In this document: piece after piece, positions 31,963-43,815 of the stretch
Layout: each line of letters begins with the position of its first letter
Numbering within the stretch: position 1 is the stretch's first letter
Assembly: GCF_019703515.2 (NCBI RefSeq)
Contig: NC_059348.1
Span: 25,352,156-25,416,155 of the forward strand
Length of the DNA: 64,000 bases
Source of the DNA: Myxocyprinus asiaticus
Taxonomy: Eukaryota > Chordata > Actinopteri > Cypriniformes > Catostomidae
Reading direction: 5' to 3'
Notes under the pieces: model-generated
Databases searched by the model: none
Seen by the model: the letters and a program-made list of their open reading frames with translations, nothing else
What the model was told of the DNA's origin: nothing
Translations under genes and position numbers: made by a program

Positions 31963-33018
31963 AGGGACAGTTCATCTTGAAATGAAAACTCATCATCAGT
32001 GTTGGGTGTAATGCATTACTAAGTAAGTAATTACTGTAATTAAATTGCTTTTTCATAAAAAAATAAATAAAAGTAAGGGATTACTGCTTCTGATGTAATT
32101 GTGTTAAATACTTTATAGACTATATAATAGTGAATTTAAAATCGAAATTTAACGTCTAATGTTAAAATGTATGTTTTGTAATTTAATTCAGCCCCCTTTA
32201 AATTCTTTGGCTAGTTCATGAATAATTTATTTGATTTTATATGATTCATTTGAAAGAATTAAATGAACAGTTTCATATCTATCCATGTATTTTTCATCTG
32301 GTCGAGGTTGATAAGGGTTTTAAAAAGTAATTAGTAATAAGTAACGCAATTACTTTTCAGACAGAGTAATTAGTAATCAATTACACTGTAGAAGATGTAA
32401 TTAGTAGTTAGTAATTAATTACTTTTTTAGAGTAACTTACCCAACACTGCTCATCATTTACTCACCCTCATACCATCCCAGATGTGTATGACTTTCCTTC
32501 CCCTGCAGAACACAAACTAAGATTTTTAGAACAATATTTCAGCTCTGTAGGCCCTCATAAGTAAATGGTGGTGAGAACTTTGAAGCTCTAAAAAGCAGTT
32601 GATCATGTAGGCCACGAAAAACAAATCAACAAAATCCTTTTTTTTTCTATAAATCTCCACTTTCACTTTTTTGGTGATTTGCATTCTTTGCGCATTGCCA
32701 CCTGCTGGTCAGGGCTGGTCAAGGGTGGAGATTTAAAGTAAAAAAGGACTTAAACATTGATATATTTCTCTCACTCACCTATCATATCGCTTTTGAAGAC
32801 ATACATTAACCCAGTCTTACTTTTATGCTGCCTTTATGTGCTTTTTTAATGAGCTTCAAAGTTTTGGTCACCATTCACTTGCATTGTATGGATCTACAGA
32901 GCTGAAATATTCTTCTAAATATTCTGTGTTCTGCAGAAGAAAGAAAGTCATTCACATGAGGGATGCCATGAGTGTGAGTAAATGATGAGATAATTTTCAT
33001 TTTTGGGTGAACTATCCC
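31963..33018. mobile_element. TTAA-type MITE (family B) between tpr and odr4
   Basis: It is flanked by TTAA on both sides (31959-31962 and 33019-33022), with ends AGGGACAGTTCATC and GGGTGAACTATCCC. A hAT MITE interrupts its left arm at 31997-32449. It separates the two divergent promoters by about 1 kb. Confidence 0.88.
31997..32449. mobile_element. hAT-type MITE nested in family B MITE
   Basis: The element is 453 bp with ends CAGTGTTGGGTGTAATG and TTACCCAACACTG. A perfect 8-bp duplication, CTCATCAT, flanks it (31989-31996 and 32450-32457). The duplicated target is family B sequence (CTCATCATTTACTC), so this insertion is the younger event. Confidence 0.93.
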
Positions 33019-33199
33019 TTAAGAACTAACGTTGCCAATTCAAACAATAAGGTTACTATACAATACTGTTTGCATTTTACAGTTTTACTCCTAGTCATCC
33101 CATATGGTTGGGTGATCTACCAAAGCTTTGCGAATCGGTTAGATCGAGTCATTAAAAATAATCGGTTTAAAAGTACGATTCGTTCGTGAATCGCGCGTC

Positions 33200-33321
33200 A
33201 CTAAACGACAATGTCCAATCAGGTCTCTGGATATACATGACGTATATTTGATGCGACGACATGTCACACGTATTGGTTCCAGTACTCATCGGCTGTCTGA
33301 ATAAGTGTGCATGAGCTAAAG
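33200..33321 (+). promoter_or_regulatory. Probable odr4 promoter and non-coding first exon
   Basis: A CpG-containing island-like patch precedes odr4. It holds a CCAAT box at 33215-33219 and a CRE-like TGACGTA at 33238-33244. A good splice donor (AAAG|GTATAT) follows at 33320/33321, and a matching acceptor with a pyrimidine tract (GTTTTTAG) ends at 33718, 12 nt before the odr4 ATG. The simplest model is a short untranslated exon ending at 33320. Human ODR4 also starts translation downstream of its first exon, as far as I recall. Exon limits are inferred, not proven. Confidence 0.45.
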
Positions 33322-33730
33322 GTATATTTAAAGGGTTTTCTTTACAATATCATATGCGCTGTTGTTATTAAATGGTATACTCCCATAAATCGTATTGTCC
33401 TTTGTGTGTTTAAAGAAGTGCAAATCTATTGCAATTAGTTTTATGACAATTTCAACCATAGTGAGACATTGCACTGCTTCTTCGGTGTTTTGAAACTATG
33501 CAGTAGAGAGAATAGTTTCACGGAGATATGGGTAATAACTGTCTAATGACTGCATAATTCGGGCATTGAAAACTCTATTGCTCAAAGATGTGTTTAACGT
33601 TATTTTATACCTGATTTAAACCTCATAATCCCGTCTCATGGAAATTAAACATATGTTTGGTAGTTATTTTGCATCGCACTTCGATGAGGCACAATATCAA
33701 GTTTACTTTTGTTTTTAGTTTAAAGGCGGA

Positions 33731-36700
33731 ATGGGTAGAAGCTACTTTGTAGATGAGGTAGTGGAGAAATATCTTGGTGGTGTTCAGGCACCTCCTGGAT
33801 CATGTGTCACTGGACTCCTAATGGGTCAAGTAAGGAAACTAACTGTCCTTAAACCTAACCTATATTTATTTTTCTGATATTTAATTAAGAAATAGTCTGA
33901 CACTTACTGTAATGAAATGCCTTTTTCTTTCACAGTCCTACCCTCAGAGAGATTTTGTGGTGTTGGCTGTGCAGACTCCTCACAGGGAGAGTGAGGGGCA
34001 GCCAAAGGCTTTGAGAGGGGGCAGCCCACTGGATGGCATTGATGTGGAGTGGGTGACAGAACATGCCAGGCAGGTGGGTAGCCTGGTATCTGACCATACA
34101 CATTGGCTTTTAAATGTTTCATTGTCAAATGAAGTTAGACATAAGTTGCGCAATTAATGATTTTGTTACAGGTGTCCCGAATGTTACCAGGAGGTCTCTG
34201 TGTTCTTGGCCTGTTTTTGGTAACCCCACCTGAACTCTCTAAAGATGCCCAGAACACTCTAAAAAGGGTACGATTAATTTGCATGTATGTATACATGAAT
34301 GTAGCTGTTTATTTAGTAGTTCACTGGACCTCAGTGATGATATAATAAAAGACCACCATAAATACCATCTCCTCTGGGTTCAGTTAATTCAGCGTCTCTT
34401 CACATAGCTTATATTTGCTGTGGATAAATACATAACTAAAGGAAGACTGTGGGATCTTTTGGAAGAAGATGTGACTGATCTAGTCACACTGCACATTTGC
34501 TCCAAAACAAAGAAGTATCCTTGACACTACCATCCATTTTACAGCTATTATCTCTGAAATAAAGTGAAGTTATGCCTGCAAAAGTGTTGTTAATTTGATT
34601 TTTAGGATTCCATCTATCTAGAACTATCTACTGTAGGTCTGAATGATCCTTGACTGCAATGTGCAGAGCTGTCTGCAGAACATTTGATGTGAAAGATCCA
34701 AAGGTGCAAGACTTTTTTTTTGTTTTTTTTTTTGTTTCTAAAATCTTTAAATATGGCAAGAATTACTGGGGTAAATAGTTTAGTATTTGGGAACTCATGC
34801 TTACTGGTTTACAGAGTTCAGCTAAGCCAGCAGATTGGAAGTATCAGACGGGTGTCTCATCATCCTGGGCAATGTTGACCTGCTCTGTAGAGCTCAACCT
34901 GCAGATCCCTGTGACAGAATCCTCCTCGGATAACACAGACAAGTGCATGAAGGTGAGACAAAACACAGACATGTATACTAAAGGGATAGTTTACCCAAAA
35001 ATGAAAATTCTCTCATCATTTACTCATCCTCATGCCATCCCAGGTGTGTTTGACTTTCTTTCTTCTGCAGAAAACAAACAAAGATTTTTAGCAGAATATT
35101 TCAGCTCTGGTGGCCCATACAACGCAAGTGAATGGTGGCTAGAACTTTGAAGCTCCAAAAAGCACATAAAGGCAGCATAAAAGCAATTCATATGACTCCA
35201 GTGATATAATCCATGTCTTCAAAAGCGATATGATAGGTGTGGGAGAGAAACAGATCAATATTTAAGTTCTTTTTTTACTATACATTTTTCTCCCTGCCCA
35301 GTAGGTGGTAAAATGCACGAATAATGTGAATCACCAAAAACAAAAGAAAAATAAAGTGAAAGTGGAGATTTATAGTAAAAAGGACTTAAATATTGATCTG
35401 TTTCTCACCCACACCTTTTATATCACTTTAGAAGATATTCAGAAGAAAAGAAGATTAAACCACTGGAGTCATATAGATTGCTTTTATGCTGCCTTTATGT
35501 GCTTTTTGGATCTTCAAAGATCTGGCAACCATTCACTTACGTTGAATGGACCAACAGAGCTGAGATATTTTTCTAAAAATCTCTGTTTGTGGTCTGCAGA
35601 AGAAAGAAAGTCAAACACGTCTGGGATGGCATGAGGATAAGTAAATGATGAGAGAATTTTCATGTTTGGATGAACTATTCTTTTAACGCATAACAGAAAG
35701 TTCCTGCATTACTCTAGTCATATTAGGATGGACTTTATAATTTAAACTTTGAATTATTGTCTTAGTAGCATATTAAAACATGTAACAATTGATTCATAAC
35801 ATATACTGACATTTGCACATTTAGTATATGTATATTTTGCTATATATTTGTAAGGAATTAAAAATATTTTGGGTTTTTTTTTTATGTAGGATGTAGGTTT
35901 GAACAAAACAGTATTTAGATTTACATTGTGAATTTAAAAAAAAAAATTAATATTTCGTACCCCTTGTCCAGGATGGTCTTAGGAGATGGGCTAAACAGAT
36001 CGAGGCTGGTCACTGTCTCATAAATGGCAGACAGGCATCAGGTGATTCTGATCTAATCTCAGGACAGGTAGAAACCTTAATTCTATTTATTTTTTATTTT
36101 TTTCTGGTGGCAAATTTGATTCTACATTTGAGATGAATATTTGTTCTTTTCAGAAAAAGAACACAAAGATTACTCAACATCAGACACTCCCAGCACGGAT
36201 TCTTGTCTCGCACGTGAGTGCCCCGTCTTCTCTTGAACTGTATGAAAGGGGGATATATGTGCATGCATATTGCCAAACGTATGCTGATATTTGTGTCACA
36301 GGAACAGCCAGAGGAAGATCAGAGGTCCAGTGCTGTGGTTCAGAAGTGCTGTGGCTCTGTGAGTGTGAGAGGGGTGGTGCACTGCAGGGCCTACATCCAC
36401 AACAACAAACCCAAAGCCAGACACGCAGCACAGGTTATTAAAGTCTATTCTCACTGCAGTTCAGTTTCTGTGGTGGTTAATGAGATCGTTTATCAAAATA
36501 AGCTGAATGTAAATCAGTTTCATTCAATAAAATTAAATTAATCTATAACAGTGCTTCTTTTTACAGTACATGTGGTCACACATTATTTGTTCATAAACAA
36601 AGAGCTGACTAGAGTTGAGTGAGATTTTCTGTTCACCTGTTGTTTTATGTTATTGCTAAAATCACTGCTTATGTGCAATTTCCAGGCCATTAAGAGAGAC

Positions 36701-39700
36701 ATCATAAATACGGTTTCCTGCAGAATGGAGATGTTTCTGGAAGATCTTTTAATAAATGAGGGGAGCCACAAAGGTACAGTGATCTATATCTTATATTTGA
36801 TGTTGAAGTTCCACTACAAACTCCAAAAACTCAAACTTCTCTTCGATCTTTGTTAACCATAAAAAGCATAAAACTGACCACTAGATGGTGGAAAAGTGCC
36901 TTTTTTCTCAACTGCATCCTTAAAGCAGTGTTTCCCAAACTTTTTTCTGCCAAGGCACACTTTTTACAACTAAAAATTCTACAGCACACTACTATCACAC
37001 ATAGGCTAACCATCGTCAATGTTTTTCCTTTTCAAGAACCTGTCCATGTTTTCTGTCCATCTTAGTAGCGTGTTTACTTGTAATGTTTGAAATTCGGCTA
37101 TGCAAAAAGTGACATAGGTAGGCTACACTGTGTGGGGTCACAGGTGGCAAGAGCGCTAAATGGGTAATGAAAAACAACAAATTTGCTTCTTTTCTAATTT
37201 GTATATTTATTCTTGCAATGCCACAACAAATTACAGGGATGCAAACTCATGAGGGGACGAAAAAGGTAAGACAATCACTGGTCCACGAAATTTTTTTCTG
37301 GGGATATATTTTTTTAAAGAATAAGTTAAAAGCACCAATTCCAGCTATTTTAGTGATTCAAGTTTATTCAAGTTGACAATTGTGCAGAATTAGCTGCAAA
37401 ATAAAGAGTATTTTGGTGAGGTTTGCATCTGTTTCAAAAATTTGTTCAGTTTTATTAACTGATTAGTTCAGCGACCCCTTCTGGAAATGTCACTAGGTGG
37501 CGACAAATGAGCGTCTTATGTGCTATGAGTGAGTCAGTGAATCATTTTGAATCGTTCATGACTGAAATCTACCAAGAGACTTTATAGTGTTTAAGCATTA
37601 AAAGAACAAAGCAGATCTATAGTCATCCTTCAGTCTGAGCATCATTTTTCATCCAAAAAGACAACAATAATAGTCTAATAATAGTGAGTTTCAATAACAT
37701 CCTTACCTTCTCCTTTATTAAAACTTGCATGGCTACAAATCTACTGACTTCAGTATAAGAATTATAAACACAAAGCAGATCTACGGTATCATTTTCCTAC
37801 AGTAGCCTATTTAAACTGCTGAGCATGGCTTTTATCAGAAAAGACCACAATAATAGTCAAAAAATAATCATTTTGAGTTTTAATAATGTTCTTTCGTCAT
37901 TGTAAAGCGCATTTCACATGAGTTGAGTCGAGGCGTCAACGCTCCGTTCAACGCCAGCGTCATGCGCTGCACTGCCCTCCACATGACGAGTTGCAGAAAG
38001 CGTCACAGAGGGGCGATTTTATGACTTTTCCATGTAAAAAAGCGGGAGGTGTGCACAATAAACTTTGAAAACATGTATTTGGAAGAGAGAGAAAAAGCTT
38101 GCAGTTGCTTTGATAGCAGAAAGTAAGAAAAGGACTCGTTTATGTTTAGGTCTAAGCGTTTTCTTGGTGAATTTAAATTAGTTCAGAAACCTGGGGTCAC
38201 TGATATTCGTAAATGATAAGGTAATATTTAATTAAAAGAAATTATGAGACATTCAATGTCTCTTCACAAATTTGGACAGTTTTTAAATATTTTTTGTTGC
38301 TTTGCTCTCTCAAAGACATTATTGGTGAAGCAAAAACGTGTGTGTGATAAACGCTTTGGTGTAAAGTGGCGTCACTTCATAGACTTTAATGTATTCTACA
38401 GCGCTGACGCGAGTCATGTGAAAGACCCTTAACACGTATAAATATCACTCACTTTTGCACATTAATCATTGCTCTTCACAATCACAAAAGTGACCAATTG
38501 TGGTTTCAAATCGGTGAATATCTCTGAAAGGTGAGGAGTTTGGATCCCTGAATTTTTTTTTCATGCATTTATTTTTTGTGAAATTTGATAATTTTCCATG
38601 GCACACCTGACAATCTTTCATGGCACACTAGTGTGGTTGGGAAACACTGCCTTAAAGGGATCATTTAATGCACCTGTGTTGTTGCAAACTTGCATGACTG
38701 ACTTTCCTCAATACAACACAAAAGAAGATGGTTGAATGGTAGCATCAGTCACCATTCACTTTCAATGAATGGGAAATACATGTAATAAAAGTGAATAGTG
38801 ACTGAGGTGGGTCAACTATCCCTTTAATCCATGCCAGTTATTGTATCAAATTAAGGAATACATTCATTAATAATTAAGGACTTTAATGGTTATTTTTGCC
38901 TCTCTAGGTCCATGCAGTTGGCCGCAGGCTCTTCCGCGACGTGTGTTTTCGCCAGTGCCCGGCTCTGGCCTGTCAGTGTGTGACTACATGTTTCCAGATG
39001 AAAGCACTGCTGATGTAGCCGAGCGTCTGAAAGAGATGCTGGACTGGGAACCACTGGAAGAGGACATAGATAATAGTCTGGAGAAAAGTCAATGTAAGCT
39101 TCCCTCTAATGGTTTCTCTCAAAGAATGTAGGAAGTAATACAGTATATTCTTTAATATTCTTTTTAATGTCTCATATTGTAGTATGGCTTATTTTGATAG
39201 TGGAATGTATTTTTGAAAGCATTGTACTGGTTTTTATATCCACCAATACAATGCTTCCATGTGGACCTCAGATACAGTTGTGCTCAAAAGTTTGCGTACC
39301 CTTGGAGAATTGGTAATATATGTACCATTTTTAAAGAAAACATGAGTGAGCAGGCAAAACACATTTCTTTTATTTCTTATGGGATTCATATTCAACTGTA
39401 GGTTATAACAGAATGGCACAATCATAAAACAAAACATGGCAACAAAGAAAAAAATGAAATGACCCCTGTTCAAAAGTCTGCATACCCTTAGTTCTTAATA
39501 CTGTGTATTGCCCCCTTTAGCATCAATGACAGCGTGCAGTCTTTTGTAATAGTTGTCTATGAGGCCCCAAATTCATGCAGGTGGTATAGCTGCCCATTCG
39601 TCTTGGCAAAATGCCTCCAGGTCATGCAAAGTCTTTGGTCATCTTGCATGAACCGCACGTTTGAGATCTCCCCAGAGTGGCTCGATGATATTAAGGTCAG

Positions 39701-42555
39701 GAGACTGTGATGGCCACTCCAGAACCTTCACCTTTTTCTGCTGTAACCACTGGAGGGTCAGCTTGGCCTTGTGTTTAGGGTCATTGTCGTGCTGGAAAGT
39801 CCAAGAGCGTCCCATGCGCAGCTTTCGTGCAGAAGAATGCTAATTGTCTGCCAGTATTTTCTGATAATATGCTGCATTCATCTTGCCATCAATTTTCACA
39901 AGATTCCCCGTGCCTTTAGAGCTCACACACCCTCAAAACATCAGTGAGCCACCACCATGCTTCACAGTGGGGATGGTATTCTTTTCACTATAGGCCTTGT
40001 TGACCCCTCTCCAAACATAGCACTTATGGTTGTGACCATAAAGCTCTATTTTGGTCTCGTCACTCCAAATTACAGTGTGCCAGAAGCTGTGAGGCATGTC
40101 ATGGTGTTGTCGGGCATATTGTAACCGGGCTTTTTTGTGGCATTGGCGCAGTAAAGGCTTCTTTCTGGCAACTCAACCATGCATCTCATTTTTGTTCAAG
40201 TATCGTCGTATTGTGCTCCTTGAAACAACCACACCGTCTTTTTCCAGAGCAGCCTGTATTTCTCCTGAGGTTACCTGTGGGTTTTTCTTTGTATCCTGAA
40301 CAATTCTTCTGGCAGTTGTGGCTGAAATCTTTCTTGGTCTACCTGACCTTGGCTTGGTATCAAGAGATCCCTGAATTTTCCACTTCTTAATAAGTTATAT
40401 CCTTTTCCATCTTTATAAGGGGCAGTTATGGCTCAGCAGTTAAGGCTTTGGATTACTGATCAGAAGGTTGGGGGTTCAAGCCCCAACGCCGCCAAGGTGC
40501 CACTGTTGGGCCCTTGAGCAAAGCCATTGACCCTATCTGCTGCAGCAGCGCTGTATCATGGCTGACCCTGCGCTCTGACCCCAGCTTAGCTGGGATATGT
40601 GAAAAAAAGAATTTCACTGTATATGTGCAAATGTATAATGTGTGATAAATAAATAAAATTATAATAATTAATTATTATAATTATAATTAAATTTCCATTA
40701 TCTTGTTACGCAGATCTTTTGACAGTTCTTTTCTGCTCCCCATGGCTCAGTATCTAGCCTGCTCAGTGCATCTACGTGAGAGCTAACAATCTCATTGACT
40801 ATTTATACACAGACACTAATTGGAATTTAAAAAGCCACAGGTGTGGGAAATTAACCTTTAATTGCCATTTAAACCTGTGTGTGTCACCTTGTGTGTCTGT
40901 AACAAGGCCAAACATTCAAGGGTGTGTAAACTTTTGATCAGGTCCATTTGGGTGATTTCTGTTATCATTATGATTTAAAAAGGAGCCAAACAACTATGTG
41001 ATAATAAATGGCTTCATATGATCACTATCCTTAAATAAAAGACAGTTTTTTTGCATGATCAGTCATATTTTCAAAATCAATGCCAAAATTTCACAATTTC
41101 TGCCAGGGTATGCAAACTTTTGAGCACAACTGTATGTGAAGAGGGTATTGTGAAATGTGCAGCAAGCCCTTGCAAAGTCACTGGGATTTAGGGATGAATG
41201 AGCACAAGTATTGTAGGGTTTTATTGTTAGCGGAAGAGGTATTACTGCTGGCCGCAGGGTGTAGAAAATCTGATCCCTTTTAATAACACGTCCTTTGGAA
41301 AGTTTGGATTATATTCCCAATGACAACAAAACTCTAGTACTGTTTAGACAGAGGTTTAGAATATTCTTCTTCTAATCTATTTTTCTTTTATTTCCCTTTG
41401 TTTCTTTTTCTGTTCTTTTAGTTGATCTTTTTTCTTCTTGTTTTATTTATTTAAATTATTTTCATTCTTTTTTTTTTTACCTTTTTTCTCTTGAACATCT
41501 CTTTTCCTTTTTCATTATTTTACTTTCTTTATTCCTTTTCATTTTGTCTTTTTCTTTTCTTTTTTCATTTTCTCTTTTTCCAGTTTCTTGTTTATTTATC
41601 TTTCATTTTCTTTTCTTCTCTTTTCTTACTATAAACTGACAATAACTAGTGATTAGAAATGTGCACCTTTGTTTATATGTGTCTTTCAGTGTTTTCTTCT
41701 GTTTCTGAATGGGAGAAAACTGACAGCCGCAGTGATGATTCTATTAAACATATGACTTCACAAGTCCAAGTTCAAAATCCAAAAGGCCATAAAGCCCACC
41801 AATACTATGTTGGTAAGTCCTCATGAATTAAATAATGTCTCTCGCTATGAGTAATAATTATTTGAGCCTGTGTACATGCACACCGATATGCTGATAGCTC
41901 CCAAAACCAGCTTACTTAAAAAAAAAAAAACCAACAAAGTAAAAAAAAAAAAAAAATGTGTTTACATGAGATTTGAAATAATCAAGTTACTCTCCGCTTT
42001 TGACGTCAAGCTATGAACAGGCATGCGCCTCTTGTGTACAATGGATAAGCCAGTAAGAATGCCGGTACATGCAACACGAAATCGGGGTAATGGGTAAAAA
42101 TCTACCGTGTTCATCGATTTAATCTTAAGCTGTGTATGACCTCACATAGAGAAAGGAAATCCGTTTAATGCTCTATGATAATGAAAATGCTGGTAATTGC
42201 TTCCTCTTAGTAATAATTTCAGTAATAAAAACATTCATTCTTCTAGTATCTCTTGGTATTAATTAAGGCTAAATCCTGAATGACCAGTAAGAAGACTATT
42301 AATCTACCTGCATACCACAAGGTTATAACTATATTGTCACATTTTTGGATACAGCGTTTATGGATAGCTTCATGTTGCGTGTTATTTGGATAGATATGAC
42401 CATGTTTTCCTTGTGTGATTCGTATCATTCTTGGAGCCCCACTCACCTGATTCACTTCTTGATTCACCTCTTATCTCTCTCTCACAGGTATGGCAGTAGC
42501 AGCAGCCATTGCTCTCCTTGCCACAGCCACATCCCTGCTGTATTTTAGTGAATAA
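33731..42555 (+). CDS. odr4: odr4 (C1orf27), ER membrane GPCR-trafficking factor
   Basis: Thirteen coding exons join in phase to 1368 nt, a 455-residue protein (human ODR4 has 454). Exons: 33731-33829, 33936-34073, 34172-34267, 34408-34514, 34667-34703, 34815-34952, 35972-36067, 36154-36213, 36302-36433, 36686-36773, 38908-39093, 41690-41812, 42488-42555. Matches include [15 protein letters not shown] at the start, [43 protein letters not shown] and [16 protein letters not shown]. The last exon encodes a C-terminal hydrophobic helix (about 17 residues, [19 protein letters not shown]) ending SE-stop, as expected for the tail-anchored ODR-4 family. In worms ODR-4 helps deliver odorant receptors to cilia; the vertebrate role is less defined. 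The first coding exon probably starts at 33719 with 12 nt of 5' UTR. Large introns 10 and 11 hold a hAT and a Tc1 element. Confidence 0.96.
34980..35684. mobile_element. Family B MITE in odr4 intron 6
   Basis: The left end is AAAGGGATAGTTTACCC and the right end TTTGGATGAACTATTC before TTTTAA. The halves are inverted copies (TCATCATTTACTC at 35014; GTAAATGATGAGAG at 35641). Confidence 0.87.
36926..38649. mobile_element. hAT-type element with perfect 8-bp duplication
   Basis: The element is 1724 bp with ends CAGTGTTTCCCAAAC and GGTTGGGAAACACTG. It is flanked by CCTTAAAG on both sides (36918-36925, 38650-38657). No transposase frame was recognised in the interior, so it is non-autonomous or decayed. 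It lies in odr4 intron 10. Confidence 0.92.
38654..38824. mobile_element. Short TTAA-flanked MITE relative
   Basis: About 170 bp between AAAGGGATCATTTAATGCACC and GGGTCAACTATCCC TTTAA. The ends are family B-like but the interior differs. The hAT element at 36926-38649 is inserted at its left edge. Confidence 0.6.
39500..40400 (-). pseudogene. Decayed Tc1-like transposase
   Basis: Fragments of the family are readable ([11 protein letters not shown]; downstream basic LKRAVHAR), but stops and indels break the frame and the N-terminal part beyond about 40400 is cut by the SINE. Confidence 0.75.
40420..40675 (+). mobile_element. V-SINE-like tRNA-derived SINE nested in Tc1
   Basis: The head is GGGCAGTTATGGCTCAGCAG (A box) with GGGGGTTCAAGCCCC (B box). 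The central block (CCACTGTTGGGCCCTTGAGC; TATCATGGCTGACCCTGCGC) is the conserved domain shared by V-SINE-type fish elements, and the tail is AATAAATAAAATT. No clear target duplication was found. Confidence 0.82.
41380..41636 (+). repeat. Long polypyrimidine (T/C-rich) tract
   Basis: About 255 nt are almost entirely T and C with scattered A, in irregular TTTTC/CTTTT units. It ends about 50 nt upstream of the odr4 exon 12 acceptor at 41690. Confidence 0.85.
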
Positions 42556-43815
42556 CAACGAAAGCTGCATGTACTGTATGTATGAGTGAATAAGTGAGTG
42601 CGTTTGTTTGCACAGCATATGATCAAATGATCGTAAATATTCTTATTGATATTCATATTGATGTAACATGAAATAATTTACTTTAGTTTGTACTAAAGGT
42701 AATTCATAATTCATGAAAGCTCATTGTATTGTCATTTGAAATGGCATAATGCTGTCAAAATAGCTAAAAATTACACAAAGAAAGAATAATTGTAATAACT
42801 AACTAGTTACATGAACTACTATTTCCACAATTTGTATTTTCTTTTTTTTCTATTTTGAAAGAACACTTACAGATAACATGTCTTCACATGTGCACTCTTA
42901 ATAACAGATCAAAAGAAAAACGTTAATTATCATCCTGTGCATGTATTTCTGGAATATCAGTGGCTTCCCAAGTAATGTATATTGTCCCTGTGCCAATTCT
43001 CCATGCCATTTTCCCCTAAATCATTCTAAAACCAGTTTCCTCTGGCTTCAGCATTAAAGACATATAGGATGCAGTAAATGGAATGGAAAATGGCCAAGGC
43101 ATGAAATATAACTGTTGGAAGCATTTTGTGTGTAATGATATACAGTAAAAATTTAATAATGCCCTTCTCTTTCACTTCTAAAGTAATAAATGTATCAAAC
43201 ACATAATTATCAGGTGCATCCTGATAAGAGTCACTGATATGAGTCACTCACCTAAACCCACATTTGCCTGCACCTCCAAACAAACACTTAAACATGAACC
43301 CTTATAATCCTGTAATTGTGTGGTCTTTGAGGTATTAGGTGGGTACATGTCACGACACGTTTTACCAGGAAGGACATTTGTAGTACAAAACTAGCCATAC
43401 AGTCATTTCGACATAAAGGAGCAAGGAGTGTCGTTTGCCTTTCTGTGTCGATTTTGTGATATATTTTAATTACAGACCAGATAACAGCTTTGACACACAA
43501 TATAAATGAAAGTACAGTGTCACTGTGTGCTCTTTGTGACAAGCTTAAGCACACTGAAAAAATTATGGTGTCTTCTCATGTTCTCTGCAAATAAAAATGA
43601 GCATGACTGTGAGCCTCTGATAACACTATGACGTATGTCAACTGCTGTGCATCTTGCTGAATGTGAGTAAGTGCCTTAAGGTGTGCATGCGTGGGTAAGG
43701 GGGTTATTGTTGGAGTCATGGCCCATTAGACTTCCTGGCGTCATTACTGGATTTATCTCTGAAACAAGTCTGACAGCCCTCATTGTTTGGCAAACGTAAT
43801 TCACTTTCACCTTGA
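42556..43815. other. odr4-pdc convergent intergenic region
   Basis: It contains the 3' UTRs of both genes. Apart from AATAAA-type hexamers (43185, 43591) I see no repeat family, RNA gene or ORF that I can support. Confidence 0.6.
43185..43190 (+). terminator. Possible odr4 polyadenylation signal (AATAAA)
   Basis: This is a plus-strand AATAAA about 630 nt after the odr4 stop codon and before the convergent pdc stop. AT-rich DNA produces such hexamers by chance and no clear GU-rich element was confirmed. Confidence 0.3.

Larger units (their letters stand above)
39275..41132 (-). mobile_element. Tc1-like transposon carrying a SINE
   Basis: It is flanked by TA (39273-39274, 41133-41134). Ends CAGTTGTGCTCAAAAGTTTG and CAAACTTTTGAGCACAACTG are perfect inverted copies. 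The interior contains a decayed transposase on the minus strand: [19 protein letters not shown] around 39665-39730 is the distal part of the DDE core. A SINE is inserted at about 40420-40675. It lies in odr4 intron 11. Confidence 0.92.

Noticed and set aside
33904..34128. Minus-strand frame opposite odr4 exon 2
   Set aside because: It is antisense to a well-matched odr4 exon and has no similarity of its own.
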